DNA from: JAZGDL01 sp036477795
GTDB taxonomy: Bacteria; Planctomycetota; Phycisphaerae; UBA1845
Direction of reading: 5' to 3'
Assembly: GCA_036477795.1 (NCBI GenBank)
Contig: JAZGDL010000444.1
Location: 1 to 14,158, forward strand
DNA length: 14,158 nucleotides
This document shows, one piece after another, positions 5,980-13,084 of this stretch; position 1 is the first letter of the stretch, and the number at the start of each line of letters is the position of its first letter. The position numbers were made by a program, and so were the translations under genes. Under the pieces are notes generated by a model. That model saw only the letters and a program-made list of their open reading frames with translations, was not told the origin of the DNA and searched no databases.

Positions 5980-7154
5980 TGGCAGTGCGAAACGTTGAAA
6001 TCGCATCGCCCCCGCCCATTCCGTTGGCCAGGCCCCTGCTGGGAGACCGGGAATGTGCCGCCGTGGCCGACGTGCTCCGCTCCGGATGGGTGACGCAGGG
6101 ACCGGTCGTCGAGCGGTTCGAGCGTCGCGTTGCGCACTACGTCGGTGCAGAACACGCCGTCGCCGTCTCCAGCGGCACCGCCGCCCTGCATCTGGCCCTT
6201 GCGGTGTTGGACATCGGAGCCGGCGACGAGGTGATCGTTCCCTCGCTAACCTTCATCGCCACCGCGAACGCCGTGCGCATGTGCGGCGCCGAGCCGGTGT
6301 TCGCCGAAGTGGATGACCGTACCTTCAACATCGATCCGATATCCGTCAGCCGCTCGCTGACCGAGCACACTCGGGCGATCATCGCCGTGCACCAGTTCGG
6401 CCTGCCGGCGGAGCTGGACCGCTTGCGGACCATCGCTGAGGAGCGGCAAATCCCCATTGTGGAGGACGCCGCCTGCGCCCTCGGCTCCGAGTACGGTGGG
6501 CGCCGGATCGGTGCGCACTCTTTGCTGGCGTGCTTCTCGTTCCACCCGCGAAAGGTGATCACCACCGGCGAGGGCGGGATGATCGTCACCAACGATGCCG
6601 ACCTGGCCGATCGACTGCGGCGCCTGCGACATCACGGTATGGACCGCTCCGACTGGCAACGTCATCACCACCCGGGAGCGCACCGCGAATCGTACGTGGA
6701 GGCCGGCTTCAACTATCGTTTGAGCGACATCGCAGCCGCCGTCGGCGTCGCCCAGATGACCCGTATCGACGAGATGATAGCGTCACGGCGGAGGCTGGCG
6801 GCACGTTATGATGACGCCCTGCGCCACCATCCCCATTTGCGAATCGTCGAGTGGACCTACGACGCCCGATCCAACCGCCAATCCTACGCCGTTTGCATCA
6901 GAGAAGGCGCTACCATCGATCGCGACACGGTGTTGGCACGGCTTCGGCAACGAAGGATTGCAGCCCGGCACGGCCTCGCTTGTATACACCGCGAGCCCTG
7001 CTACCGCCGTGCGCAGGGAAATATCGCGCTGCCGCGGAGTGAGAGGCTAAGCGAGCGCATGCTGCTGCTCCCTTTGTATCCTGAGATGAGCGAATCGGAC
7101 CAGCAAAGTGTTATCGAAGCGCTGCACGACGCGGTGGACACCGATGCACGTTAG
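5979..7154 (+). CDS. DegT/DnrJ/EryC1 family PLP-dependent sugar aminotransferase (WbpE/GnnB-like)
   Basis: 391 residues. It has the usual N-terminal substrate region (PLARPLLG...GWVTQGPVVERFE), the SSGTAALHLAL cofactor-phosphate motif, and VPSLTFIATANAV. DAACALGS carries the PLP-N1 aspartate, and SFHPRKVITTGEGG carries the Schiff-base lysine (Lys192). It transfers an amino group, usually from glutamate, to a keto sugar; next to a Gfo/Idh/MocA enzyme the likely substrate is a 3-keto UDP sugar. ATG 5979 overlaps the upstream stop as TGATG. GTG 5976 is an alternative adding one residue. There is no clear ribosome site because a hairpin repeat lies directly upstream, so coupling to the upstream gene is likely. 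The 3' end overlaps the epimerase gene by 11 bases. Confidence 0.93.
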   Translation: MAVRNVEIASPPPIPLARPLLGDRECAAVADVLRSGWVTQGPVVERFERRVAHYVGAEHAVAVSSGTAALHLALAVLDIGAGDEVIVPSLTFIATANAVRMCGAEPVFAEVDDRTFNIDPISVSRSLTEHTRAIIAVHQFGLPAELDRLRTIAEERQIPIVEDAACALGSEYGGRRIGAHSLLACFSFHPRKVITTGEGGMIVTNDADLADRLRRLRHHGMDRSDWQRHHHPGAHRESYVEAGFNYRLSDIAAAVGVAQMTRIDEMIASRRRLAARYDDALRHHPHLRIVEWTYDARSNRQSYAVCIREGATIDRDTVLARLRQRRIAARHGLACIHREPCYRRAQGNIALPRSERLSERMLLLPLYPEMSESDQQSVIEALHDAVDTDAR

Positions 7155-8136
7155 CAACAGAAACATCCTGGTGACCGGAGGCGCGGGGTTCATCGGCAGC
7201 CATCTGGTTGAAAGACTCGCCAGGCGAAACTTCGTGCGCGTGCTCGACAACTTCTCGACCGGGTCATGGTCCAATCTGACCGAAGTCGTTGACCGGGACA
7301 ACGTCGACGTCGTGGAGGGCGACATCCGAGATCAGCCGGCCCTGCACCGTTGCTGTCGGGGAATCGACGTGGTGTTCCACCTGGCTGTCTCCTGCCTGCG
7401 CACGTCCCTGACCGATCCACAAGAGAGCCACAGCGTCAACGCCGGCGGCACGTTGAACGTCTGTGAGGCTGCCCAAGCCGGCGGCGTGGAGAGACTCGTT
7501 TACGTCTCCTCGTCCGAGGTTTACGGAACAGCCCGTCAGGTGCCGATGTCCGAGACGCATCCCCTGCATCCCACCACCGTGTACGGGGCTGCCAAGCTGG
7601 CCGGCGAGCACTACGCCAAGGCCTTGCAACACACCTGCGGGCTTGCGGTCGTCATCGTCCGTCCGTTCAACACTTACGGACCGCGCGAGCCCTGGCGGGG
7701 AACACGGGCGGAGGTCATCCCGCGGTTCATTCTTCAACTCCGCGGGGGGCGCCCTCCGGTGATCTTCGGCGACGGGAGCCAGACCCGCGACTTCATCTAC
7801 GTGGACGACACCGTCACCGGCATCCTGCGGGCCGCCGCTTGCGACGCGCTGGTCGGCCAGGCCGTCAACATCGCCGCCGGCAGCGAGGTGAGCATCGTCC
7901 ACCTGGCAGCGATGATTGCCGAGCGCTTGGACCGCGATATTCAGCCACTGTTTCGCGAGCCCCGTCCGGGAGACGTCATCCGGCACCATGCCGACGTCAC
8001 CAAGGCACGCGACCTTCTCGGCTTCGTAGCCAACACCAACATCCAAACGGGATTGGCCCGCTGCATCGCGTGGATCAGCCAGGCCGTTCCGGATGAAGCC
8101 CTGGTCACCGAGCACGCCGGCGCCGCAAACTGGTAG
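7144..8136 (+). CDS. NAD-dependent epimerase/dehydratase, extended SDR (nucleotide-sugar)
   Basis: 330 residues. TGGAGFIGS (residues 11-19) is the NAD-binding glycine motif and VLDNFSTG matches the sugar-epimerase fold. Then follow VVFHLAV, VSSSEVYG with the catalytic Ser region, YxxxK as Tyr147/Lys151, RPFNTYGPRE and the nucleotide-sugar site FGDGSQTRDFIYVDDT. It resembles UDP-hexose 4-epimerases and related dehydratases. In this operon it may set the C4 configuration of the amino sugar. ATG 7144 is preferred to the upstream GTG 7108, because it places the Rossmann strand at the N-terminus and overlaps the upstream TAG by 11 bases, as elsewhere in the operon. HLAV in place of the common HLAA is a small deviation. 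Confidence 0.9.
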   Translation: MHVSNRNILVTGGAGFIGSHLVERLARRNFVRVLDNFSTGSWSNLTEVVDRDNVDVVEGDIRDQPALHRCCRGIDVVFHLAVSCLRTSLTDPQESHSVNAGGTLNVCEAAQAGGVERLVYVSSSEVYGTARQVPMSETHPLHPTTVYGAAKLAGEHYAKALQHTCGLAVVIVRPFNTYGPREPWRGTRAEVIPRFILQLRGGRPPVIFGDGSQTRDFIYVDDTVTGILRAAACDALVGQAVNIAAGSEVSIVHLAAMIAERLDRDIQPLFREPRPGDVIRHHADVTKARDLLGFVANTNIQTGLARCIAWISQAVPDEALVTEHAGAANW

Positions 8137-8159
8137 CACCGAGGAGAATCGATACCGCC

Positions 8160-8927
8160 ATGACGGGCCAGAGCGAATCCCAGACTCGTCGCCGCATCGG
8201 TCTTCCACCGCTGCAAGCTCACGAATTCGAAACGAAAGGGACGAAGGGAAATCCTCAATCCCCAATCGTCAATCGTCAATCGTCAATCGTCAATCCCGTG
8301 GGGTCGTCATCCGATCCACCACCCGATCCCTACGTGCATCCGCAAGCCCTGTGTGAAAGCACCTGCGTGGGCCCGGGCACACAGATATGGCCTTTCGCGC
8401 ACGTCATGGCCGGTGCGATCGTCGGCGCCGACTGCAACATCTGCGGATACGCCTTCATTGAAAGCGGGGCCGTGCTCGGCGATCAGGTCACCGTCAAGAA
8501 CGGCGCCATGATCTGGGACGGCGTGACCATCGCGGACGACGTCTTCATAGGCCCCGGCGTGATCTTCACCAACGACCTCTATCCCCGCAGCACCCGCGCC
8601 GTTCAGAGCCGCGACCGTAAGGGAGCGGGCCGCCTGGAGAGAGTCGCGACGGACAAAAGCGGGCCGGTCACCACCACCATCGAAGCCGGCGCGTCGATCG
8701 GCGCCGGGGCCGTGATCATTTGCGGCGTGACCATCGGTTCCCGGGCCATGATTGCAGCCGGCGCCGTGGTAACGCATAACGTCCCGCCACACAGCCTCTG
8801 CGTCGGCAACCCCGCGCGACTAGCCGGGTGGGTCTGCGCCTGCGGAAAGCCGCTCGACGATCAACTGCAATGCCGCACCTGCCGGCGGGCCTACACAATC
8901 GCCCGCGGAGTCGTTACTCCTCAGTAG
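8160..8927 (+). CDS. Left-handed beta-helix acyltransferase with zinc ribbon (WbpD-like)
   Basis: 255 residues. After an extended N-terminus the sequence shows hexapeptide repeats (VGPGTQ, IVGADC, VLGDQV, IGAGAVI and others) and FTNDLYPRST, matching the FTN-PR signature of WbpD/WlbB-type N-acetyltransferases. The C-terminal CACGKPLDDQLQCRTC is a four-cysteine zinc ribbon seen in some members. It probably acetylates the 3-amino group made by the aminotransferase, with acetyl-CoA. The stretch 8141-8146 (GAGGAG) is a ribosome site 13 bases from ATG 8160, longer than usual. Residues ~25-50 include repeat-encoded PIVNRQSSIVNP from the heptanucleotide array, so the domain proper starts at YVHPQAL (about residue 57). 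The gap to the epimerase gene is 23 bases. Confidence 0.88.
   Translation: MTGQSESQTRRRIGLPPLQAHEFETKGTKGNPQSPIVNRQSSIVNPVGSSSDPPPDPYVHPQALCESTCVGPGTQIWPFAHVMAGAIVGADCNICGYAFIESGAVLGDQVTVKNGAMIWDGVTIADDVFIGPGVIFTNDLYPRSTRAVQSRDRKGAGRLERVATDKSGPVTTTIEAGASIGAGAVIICGVTIGSRAMIAAGAVVTHNVPPHSLCVGNPARLAGWVCACGKPLDDQLQCRTCRRAYTIARGVVTPQ
8255..8296 (+). repeat. Six tandem heptanucleotides (TCAATCG type) in coding sequence
   Basis: The units are TCAATCC, CCAATCG, TCAATCG three times, then TCAATCC, 42 bases in total and therefore 14 codons. They lie in the N-terminal extension of the acyltransferase, upstream of its first hexapeptide repeat. Confidence 0.9.
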
Positions 8928-9201
8928 AACCCCCGCGCCTACACCGACTTAACGTCGGCAGTGACTTTGTCGTTTGGCAGACGCCGGAACCGTAATCTCC
9001 GCTCCCCCATTACCCACCATGTCCCAATTACAGCATCTGCCAACACTTACAAAGACTCCGGAGATCGACTGGTTAACGGCGTCGGGTAGCATGGGTCAAT
9101 GCGCTTGACCCGTGGAACCCCGTGGGTTGCGCTGACGAGATTGGACAACAGGGCACGGGCCCACCCGTCAGCCCCCGCTTGCACCCGCTTGCCCCCGTCG
9201 C
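8928..9201. other. Gap between converging operons, one diverged direct repeat, no gene
   Basis: It holds a short hairpin, CCGAC/GTCGG (8944-8958), the first copy of the ~80-bp direct repeat (8961-9040), and a short CCCGCTTGC duplication near 9176-9193. No ribosome site plus coherent reading frame is seen, and no U-tract terminator on either strand. Confidence 0.55.
8961..9040 (+). repeat. ~80-bp direct repeat, copy 1
   Basis: It starts GTGACTTTGTCGTTTGGCAG and ends near CAGCATCTGC. It aligns over its whole length with 11221-11303 in the same orientation, with scattered substitutions and single-base gaps. The first 24 bases are identical. The two copies bracket the ABC exporter gene. Confidence 0.88.
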
Positions 9202-11112
9202 TCACGACCAGCCGATGCCTTCGCCGGCGGCGTCAACCAAGTCGGATTCAAACTGAATCTGCCGGGCTACCATCTCCTTGTAAACTCCGCCCGCCGACGC
9301 CAGCTCGGCGTGCCTGCCCAGCTCAATGATCCGTCCCCGGTCCATTACCACGATCAGATCGGCTCGCGTAATGGTGGACAGACGGTGGGCGATGACGAAC
9401 GTGGTGCGATCCGCCAGCAGGTTGACCAGGGAGTCTTGAATGAGCTGCTCCGATTCGGTGTCCAGATTGCTGGTGGCTTCGTCGAGAATGAGGATTTGCG
9501 GATCAGCCAGAATGGCCCGGGCGATGCTGATGCGCTGTTTCTGGCCGCCGGACAGCTTGATGCCGCGCTCACCGATCAACGTGTCGTAACCGTCCGGGAA
9601 TTCATTGATGAACGGATCGGCGTGGGCCTTGCCCGCCGCCTCGATGATCTCCTCGATCGACGCGCCCCGACGACCGTACGCGATGTTCTCGCGCACCGTG
9701 CCGTCGAAGAGAAACACATCCTGCTGAACCATGCCCAGCAGCGAACGGTAGCCCGCCAGCTTGACGTCGCGTAGGTCAACCCCGTTGAGCAGGATGGCCC
9801 CTTCCTGCGGATCGTAAAACCGGGCCACCAGATTGGTCAGCGTGGACTTGCCCGCCCCGCTACGACCAACCAGGGCCACCGTCTGACCGGCTCTAACGGT
9901 CAGATCAATGCCATGCAACACCGGCCTCTCGGCATGGTAGCCGAAGGTGACCTTCTCGAACCGGATGGTCTCCACCCGCTCCGGTACGTCCACCGCCCCC
10001 GGCCGATCGGGCATGGCCGCCGACCGGTTCATGATGTCCACCGTGCGCTCCAGAGCGGCCAGTGACAACTGCGTGTCACTCCATGATTGCACGATCTGCG
10101 AAATGGGCATCATCAGCATGAACACGTACATCTGAAAGGCCACGATCTCTCCGATGGTCAACTCGCCCACCAGATAGCGCGTCCCCCCGTACCAGATGAT
10201 CAGCAGGCTGGCCAGCGGCACCAGCAGGCCCCAGGCGGTGGACACCGCCAGGTAGTAAAGCCGGGTGAACAGCCGTTTGCGGATGATAACATTCTGCCCC
10301 AGGGCGAAGTTACGGGCCTCGGTGCGCTCCCGGCGGAACACCCGGACCACCCCCACCCCGCCGAACGATTCCACCACCCGGGCGTTGATTTCACCACGGT
10401 CCCGGCGGATGGACCGGTGCAGCGGTTTCAGCTTGCGGATCCAACGAAGGTTGATCACCACGATCGGAATCAGAATGGCCACCGCCACAACCGCCATCCG
10501 CCACTGGATGCACACCAGCACCACCATGGTAGCCGCCACCCGAAATGCGGCGATACCCGGCGTAATGATAGCCATCTGCAGCAGCCCGCTGACGTCATCC
10601 ACGTCGTTGCCCACACGCGTGACGATGCCTCCGGTTTTCATCTCCTGGATTTCGTGGATAGGCAGCCGCAGCAGATGGTCATAGAGCCGTTGCTGTAGCT
10701 TCCGCAGAACTTTCAGATTGAGCAGGTTGATGCGGTATGTGCGAACCGCCTCGATGGCCTGCTGCACCAGCAGGATGGCCAGCACAGCCGCGCCAGCCAC
10801 ATGCAGGTTCCTCGATCGCGCAACCGCTTCACCATCGAGCACGCCCCCTTGCAGAATCCGGTCGATGATCAGCTTGGTCGCGTACGGTGGAATCAGACCG
10901 AGCAGCGCCGCCGTCAGGCCCAGAATGAACACCAGCACGACAGCCCCCTTGAAAGGCCCCAGCCATTGGAAGTAGAACCGCATGTAGGACCATTTGGGCT
11001 TGGTACCGATCTTGTCCTGATCAGCCGGCCCCGAACCGAAATCCGCCGGCAGATTGCCCGAGGCGAATCGTTCCCGGAACTGCTTGAACTGTTCTTTGGA
11101 GGACAGCGTCAC
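9202..11112 (-). CDS. ABC exporter, fused permease and ATPase (MsbA-like)
   Basis: 636 residues, the usual length for a half-size ABC exporter. The N-terminal membrane domain (residues ~45-330) has about six helices (e.g. VVLVFILGLTAALLGLIPPY, AVVAVAILIPIVVINL). The nucleotide-binding domain has Walker A GRSGAGKST, Q-loop VQQDVFLF, signature LSGGQKQR, Walker B ILILDEATS and H-loop IAHRLST, all intact. It works as a homodimer or heterodimer, exporting lipids, lipid-linked glycans or drugs. Next to a glycan operon, a lipid A or polysaccharide-precursor role is plausible but unproven. GTG 11112 is preceded by GGGGTGAG at a suitable distance. It is transcribed toward the sugar operon and looks monocistronic. 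No repeats are found inside it. Confidence 0.95.
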   Translation of the reverse strand: MTLSSKEQFKQFRERFASGNLPADFGSGPADQDKIGTKPKWSYMRFYFQWLGPFKGAVVLVFILGLTAALLGLIPPYATKLIIDRILQGGVLDGEAVARSRNLHVAGAAVLAILLVQQAIEAVRTYRINLLNLKVLRKLQQRLYDHLLRLPIHEIQEMKTGGIVTRVGNDVDDVSGLLQMAIITPGIAAFRVAATMVVLVCIQWRMAVVAVAILIPIVVINLRWIRKLKPLHRSIRRDRGEINARVVESFGGVGVVRVFRRERTEARNFALGQNVIIRKRLFTRLYYLAVSTAWGLLVPLASLLIIWYGGTRYLVGELTIGEIVAFQMYVFMLMMPISQIVQSWSDTQLSLAALERTVDIMNRSAAMPDRPGAVDVPERVETIRFEKVTFGYHAERPVLHGIDLTVRAGQTVALVGRSGAGKSTLTNLVARFYDPQEGAILLNGVDLRDVKLAGYRSLLGMVQQDVFLFDGTVRENIAYGRRGASIEEIIEAAGKAHADPFINEFPDGYDTLIGERGIKLSGGQKQRISIARAILADPQILILDEATSNLDTESEQLIQDSLVNLLADRTTFVIAHRLSTITRADLIVVMDRGRIIELGRHAELASAGGVYKEMVARQIQFESDLVDAAGEGIGWS

Positions 11113-11173
11113 GCCAACTCACCCCGTTTTATTAACAAAACAGCGCTGGGTTTGCTCGACAATGCTCCTCCAA

Positions 11174-11199
11174 AGCCCACGGATTGCAATCCGTGGGCT
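11174..11199. repeat. Family B perfect palindrome
   Basis: The 26 bases are two arms of AGCCCACGGATT around a central GC, exactly self-complementary. The flanks CTCCTCCAA and CGACG partly match those of the copy at 12266-12291. It lies between the ABC exporter start and the ~80-bp repeat. Confidence 0.92.
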
Positions 11200-11220
11200 C
11201 GACGAAAGACAACGCTCGAA

Positions 11221-11303
11221 GTGACTTTGTCGTTTGGCAGACGCTGGAACCACAATCATCCGCTCTCCCATCCCCCACCGCGTCCCCAATACAGCATCCG
11301 CTG
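11221..11303 (+). repeat. ~80-bp direct repeat, copy 2
   Basis: This is the counterpart of 8961-9040, beginning with the same 24 bases and ending near ACAGCATCCGC. It lies downstream of the PEGA gene and upstream of the ABC exporter. Confidence 0.88.
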
Positions 11304-11329
11304 CGGACCCAAGCGTCCAGGAAAATGTG

Positions 11330-11755
11330 CTACTGATCTTCGAAAAGCGCTTCCTCGCGCAGACTGAGCGCTTTTGCCACCACCTCATCGTGCTCCGGCG
11401 CCGCCCGCGGGTCCAGCGTGAAGCTGTGCTGGTGAACGTCGTGAATCGTTGCGGGCCAGAGCACGTCGGCCACAAAATCGACTGGCGGGATTTGATACCA
11501 CGGCGGCAGGACCACGATATTGGTTTGCAGAGTCTCGAAACCATCTTTGCGGATGATCACGTCGTAATCGCCGTACCACGTGAAATCACGCGACACCGGC
11601 GTGGGCCCGACCTCCTCGTCGTTGAGATATACCATCGCTCCTTGCGGCTCGGTCTCGATCTTCAGCGTCCGACGCACACAGCCCGTAACCGGAAAAATCG
11701 CCGGCAGCATCACAGCCAATACAACAATGCCCCGCCCGTTCATTTTGATGTCCAT
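11330..11755 (-). CDS. PEGA-domain lipoprotein
   Basis: 141 residues. The N-terminus MDIKMNGRGIVVLAVML and onward is a signal peptide ending in the lipobox VTGC, so it should be lipid-anchored. A PEGA domain follows at once (TLKIETEPQGAMVYLNDEEV, then GPTPVSRDFTWYGDYDVIIR with the typical GxTP and G-Y-x-V pattern). Next come LPPWYQIPPVDFVADVLWP and an acidic tail. PEGA domains occur in surface or cell-envelope proteins and are thought to mediate binding; the partner here is unknown. The start ATG 11755 is set by GGAGG seven bases upstream. The frame runs further up to 11833, but only through a family B repeat. It may lie in one transcription unit with the small gene to its right. Confidence 0.88.
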   Translation of the reverse strand: MDIKMNGRGIVVLAVMLPAIFPVTGCVRRTLKIETEPQGAMVYLNDEEVGPTPVSRDFTWYGDYDVIIRKDGFETLQTNIVVLPPWYQIPPVDFVADVLWPATIHDVHQHSFTLDPRAAPEHDEVVAKALSLREEALFEDQ

Positions 11756-11777
11756 TCCAAAACCTCCGCGGACGGTC

Positions 11778-11836
11778 CGTCCAACCACGGTATTAAAGCC
11801 CACGGATTGCAATCCGTGGGTTCGTCCAACCACGGT
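11778..11836. repeat. Family B palindrome flanked by 14-bp direct repeats
   Basis: CGTCCAACCACGGT occurs at 11778-11791 and again at 11823-11836. The perfect palindrome CCCACGGATT-GC-AATCCGTGGG lies between (11799-11820). The layout is that of a short insertion with duplicated flanks. It sits just upstream of the PEGA gene's ribosome site. Confidence 0.88.
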
Positions 11837-11881
11837 TTACCCTCCGCATCAAGGGTTGTTCATCCCTGTAGCGATCGCGCA

Positions 11882-12082
11882 CTAGCACGCCAAGGTCGCG
11901 GCATCCATCAGGACCCGTTCCGCTGCTTCGATCGCCGCCCACACCGCACGCATGCGATCTTCGATCCGGTGGATTCGCTCTTTCGGCTCATGCCGTTCCC
12001 ATGCTTGGGCCAACTCGATCCGGACTAGTGTGCGCTGCTTGTGCAGCGCCTCCAGCGAGGCTGTTTGGGGCATGTGCATCAT
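11882..12082 (-). CDS. Small helical protein of unknown function
   Basis: 66 residues, starting MMHMPQTASLEALHKQRTLV. It is rich in Glu, Arg, Ala and Leu with a heptad-like spacing (EALHKQRTLVRIELAQAWER; RIHRIEDRMRAVWAAIEAAE), so it is predicted to be an amphipathic helical hairpin or coiled coil. There is no signal peptide, cysteine motif or recognisable family. A clear ribosome site, GGGAGG, lies 6 bases before ATG 12082, which is the main reason for calling it real. It precedes the PEGA gene by about 126 bases on the same strand. Confidence 0.65.
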   Translation of the reverse strand: MMHMPQTASLEALHKQRTLVRIELAQAWERHEPKERIHRIEDRMRAVWAAIEAAERVLMDAATLAC

Positions 12083-12369
12083 GTCGCACCTCCCATGTAG
12101 ACATCCGCCTCTCTTTCACTACTTACAATACAAATCGCTGAGGTGCGAAAAAAACCGCCCCAAAAGCTGAAAAAATAACAGATTACAGGACCGCGCCCAT
12201 CCCTCTCCCAACCCCGCCCCACGACCACTACGACGGCGCTGATTCATCCGTGAGCTCCCCTCCAAAGCCCACGGATTGCAATCCGTGGGCTCAATCGCTC
12301 CCCAAACACATTCTCCAAAACCGAGGTGCCCGGTCCAGTGTGACTCAACTGTCGCCCGACACCTGAACG
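12083..12369. other. Intergenic region, no credible gene
   Basis: It contains an A-rich stretch near 12137-12175 and a family B palindrome at 12266-12291. An open frame on the minus strand (12119-12373) merely runs through the palindrome. The promoter for the 66-residue gene should lie here; TATTGT on the minus strand near 12125 is only a weak -10 candidate. Confidence 0.45.
12266..12291. repeat. Family B perfect palindrome
   Basis: The 26-base core is identical to the copy at 11174-11199 and shares the preceding CTCCAA context. It is intergenic, downstream of the MgtC gene. Confidence 0.92.
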
Positions 12370-13017
12370 TCACTCCACGGTCTTGGCAAGGCGGATGTCG
12401 TCGCGGATGAGCAGGTCGCGGCGCAGCTTCCTGTGGGATTCGCGCGGGCCCATGGCCTTGATCGTGAAGAATATCTTGTCGCCTTTCTCGTAGTACTCGT
12501 TCAGCACGATGCGGAGACTCGCGCGGGCGAAGATCTCTTCGACGCGGTCGATCTGCTCCACCGTCTTGGGCGTGAGGAAACGGTACTCTTCGACGCTACG
12601 GCGGGTTTCGATGACCGATCCCAGAAATGGAAAGCCCAGCAGCACCAGCAGCACCGCCGCAGCACCCGCGGTGGCCAGCGTGAACTCGCCCAGCCCCACA
12701 GCCATGCCCACCGCCGCCACCGACCAGATGGTGGCAGCCGTGGTCAGACCGACGATGCCCTTGGCATCACGGATGATCGCCCCTGCACCCAGAAAGCCCA
12801 CCCCGGTGACGATTTGTGCCGCGATCCGCGTCTTGTCCACCATCGGTCCGCTGAGAGCTTGTGAACCCAGCGTGAAGATGCAGGCCCCCAGGCAGATGAG
12901 GATGTTGGTGCGAAGTCCCGCCGGCTTATCGCGCAGGGCACGCTCGAATCCGATCACGCTACCCAGCACCAGAGCCAGCAGCAGACGGCCCAGAATGTAC
13001 CAGTGGAACTCGTTCAT
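12370..13017 (-). CDS. MgtC/SapB-family inner-membrane protein
   Basis: 215 residues. The family core is clear: GSVIGFERALRDKPAGLRTN (residues ~19-38), then GACIFTLGSQAL, RIAAQIVTGVGFLGAGAIIR and GIVGLTTAATIWSVAAVGMA, with about four to five membrane helices. A soluble C-terminal tail of ~80 residues follows. Members are linked to growth in low magnesium and, in pathogens, to intracellular survival and effects on the F-type ATPase; many environmental homologues have no known role. The start ATG 13017 places the first helix as expected; the AAAGGA before it is close to the start codon. There is no partner gene. It lies where the terminase gene of the adjoining phage-like cluster would be expected. 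Confidence 0.92.
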   Translation of the reverse strand: MNEFHWYILGRLLLALVLGSVIGFERALRDKPAGLRTNILICLGACIFTLGSQALSGPMVDKTRIAAQIVTGVGFLGAGAIIRDAKGIVGLTTAATIWSVAAVGMAVGLGEFTLATAGAAAVLLVLLGFPFLGSVIETRRSVEEYRFLTPKTVEQIDRVEEIFARASLRIVLNEYYEKGDKIFFTIKAMGPRESHRKLRRDLLIRDDIRLAKTVE

Positions 13018-13084
13018 TCCTTTGCCCGACGTTCAACGGGATGCACGGGTCTTATGGCATAGTGGTAGCGGAGTCAAGCCGGCA

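Larger units (their letters stand above)
11113..11329. other. Intergenic region upstream of the ABC exporter
   Basis: It carries a family B palindrome (11174-11199) and copy 2 of the ~80-bp direct repeat (11221-11303). It should contain the ABC promoter; an AT-rich stretch near 11125-11145 is the best place for it, but no clear boxes are seen. Confidence 0.45.

Noticed and set aside
11174..11199. Family B palindromes as intrinsic terminators
   Set aside because: The stems are strong but none is followed by a T-run on either strand, and one copy lies inside a reading frame.
8961..11303. Composite transposon bounded by the ~80-bp repeats
   Set aside because: No transposase, terminal inverted repeats or target duplication is seen; only the direct repeats themselves are supported.
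9310..11367. Long open frames antisense to the ABC exporter
   Set aside because: They are shadows of a well-supported GC-rich gene with all ABC motifs intact on the other strand.
11756..11833. 26-residue N-terminal extension of the PEGA protein
   Set aside because: It reads through a palindrome (THGLQSVG), while ATG 11755 has a good GGAGG and begins a proper lipoprotein signal peptide.
12119..12373. 84-residue open frame on the minus strand
   Set aside because: It is low in protein-like character, encodes the family B palindrome (PTDCNPWAL) and has no ribosome site; it is an accidental frame through repeats.
13040..13075. tRNA-like D-arm sequence (GGCATAGTGGTAGCG) near the phage-like boundary
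   Set aside because: No acceptor stem, anticodon arm or T-arm can be paired around it; it may be chance or a tRNA fragment left at an attachment site, but this cannot be supported.
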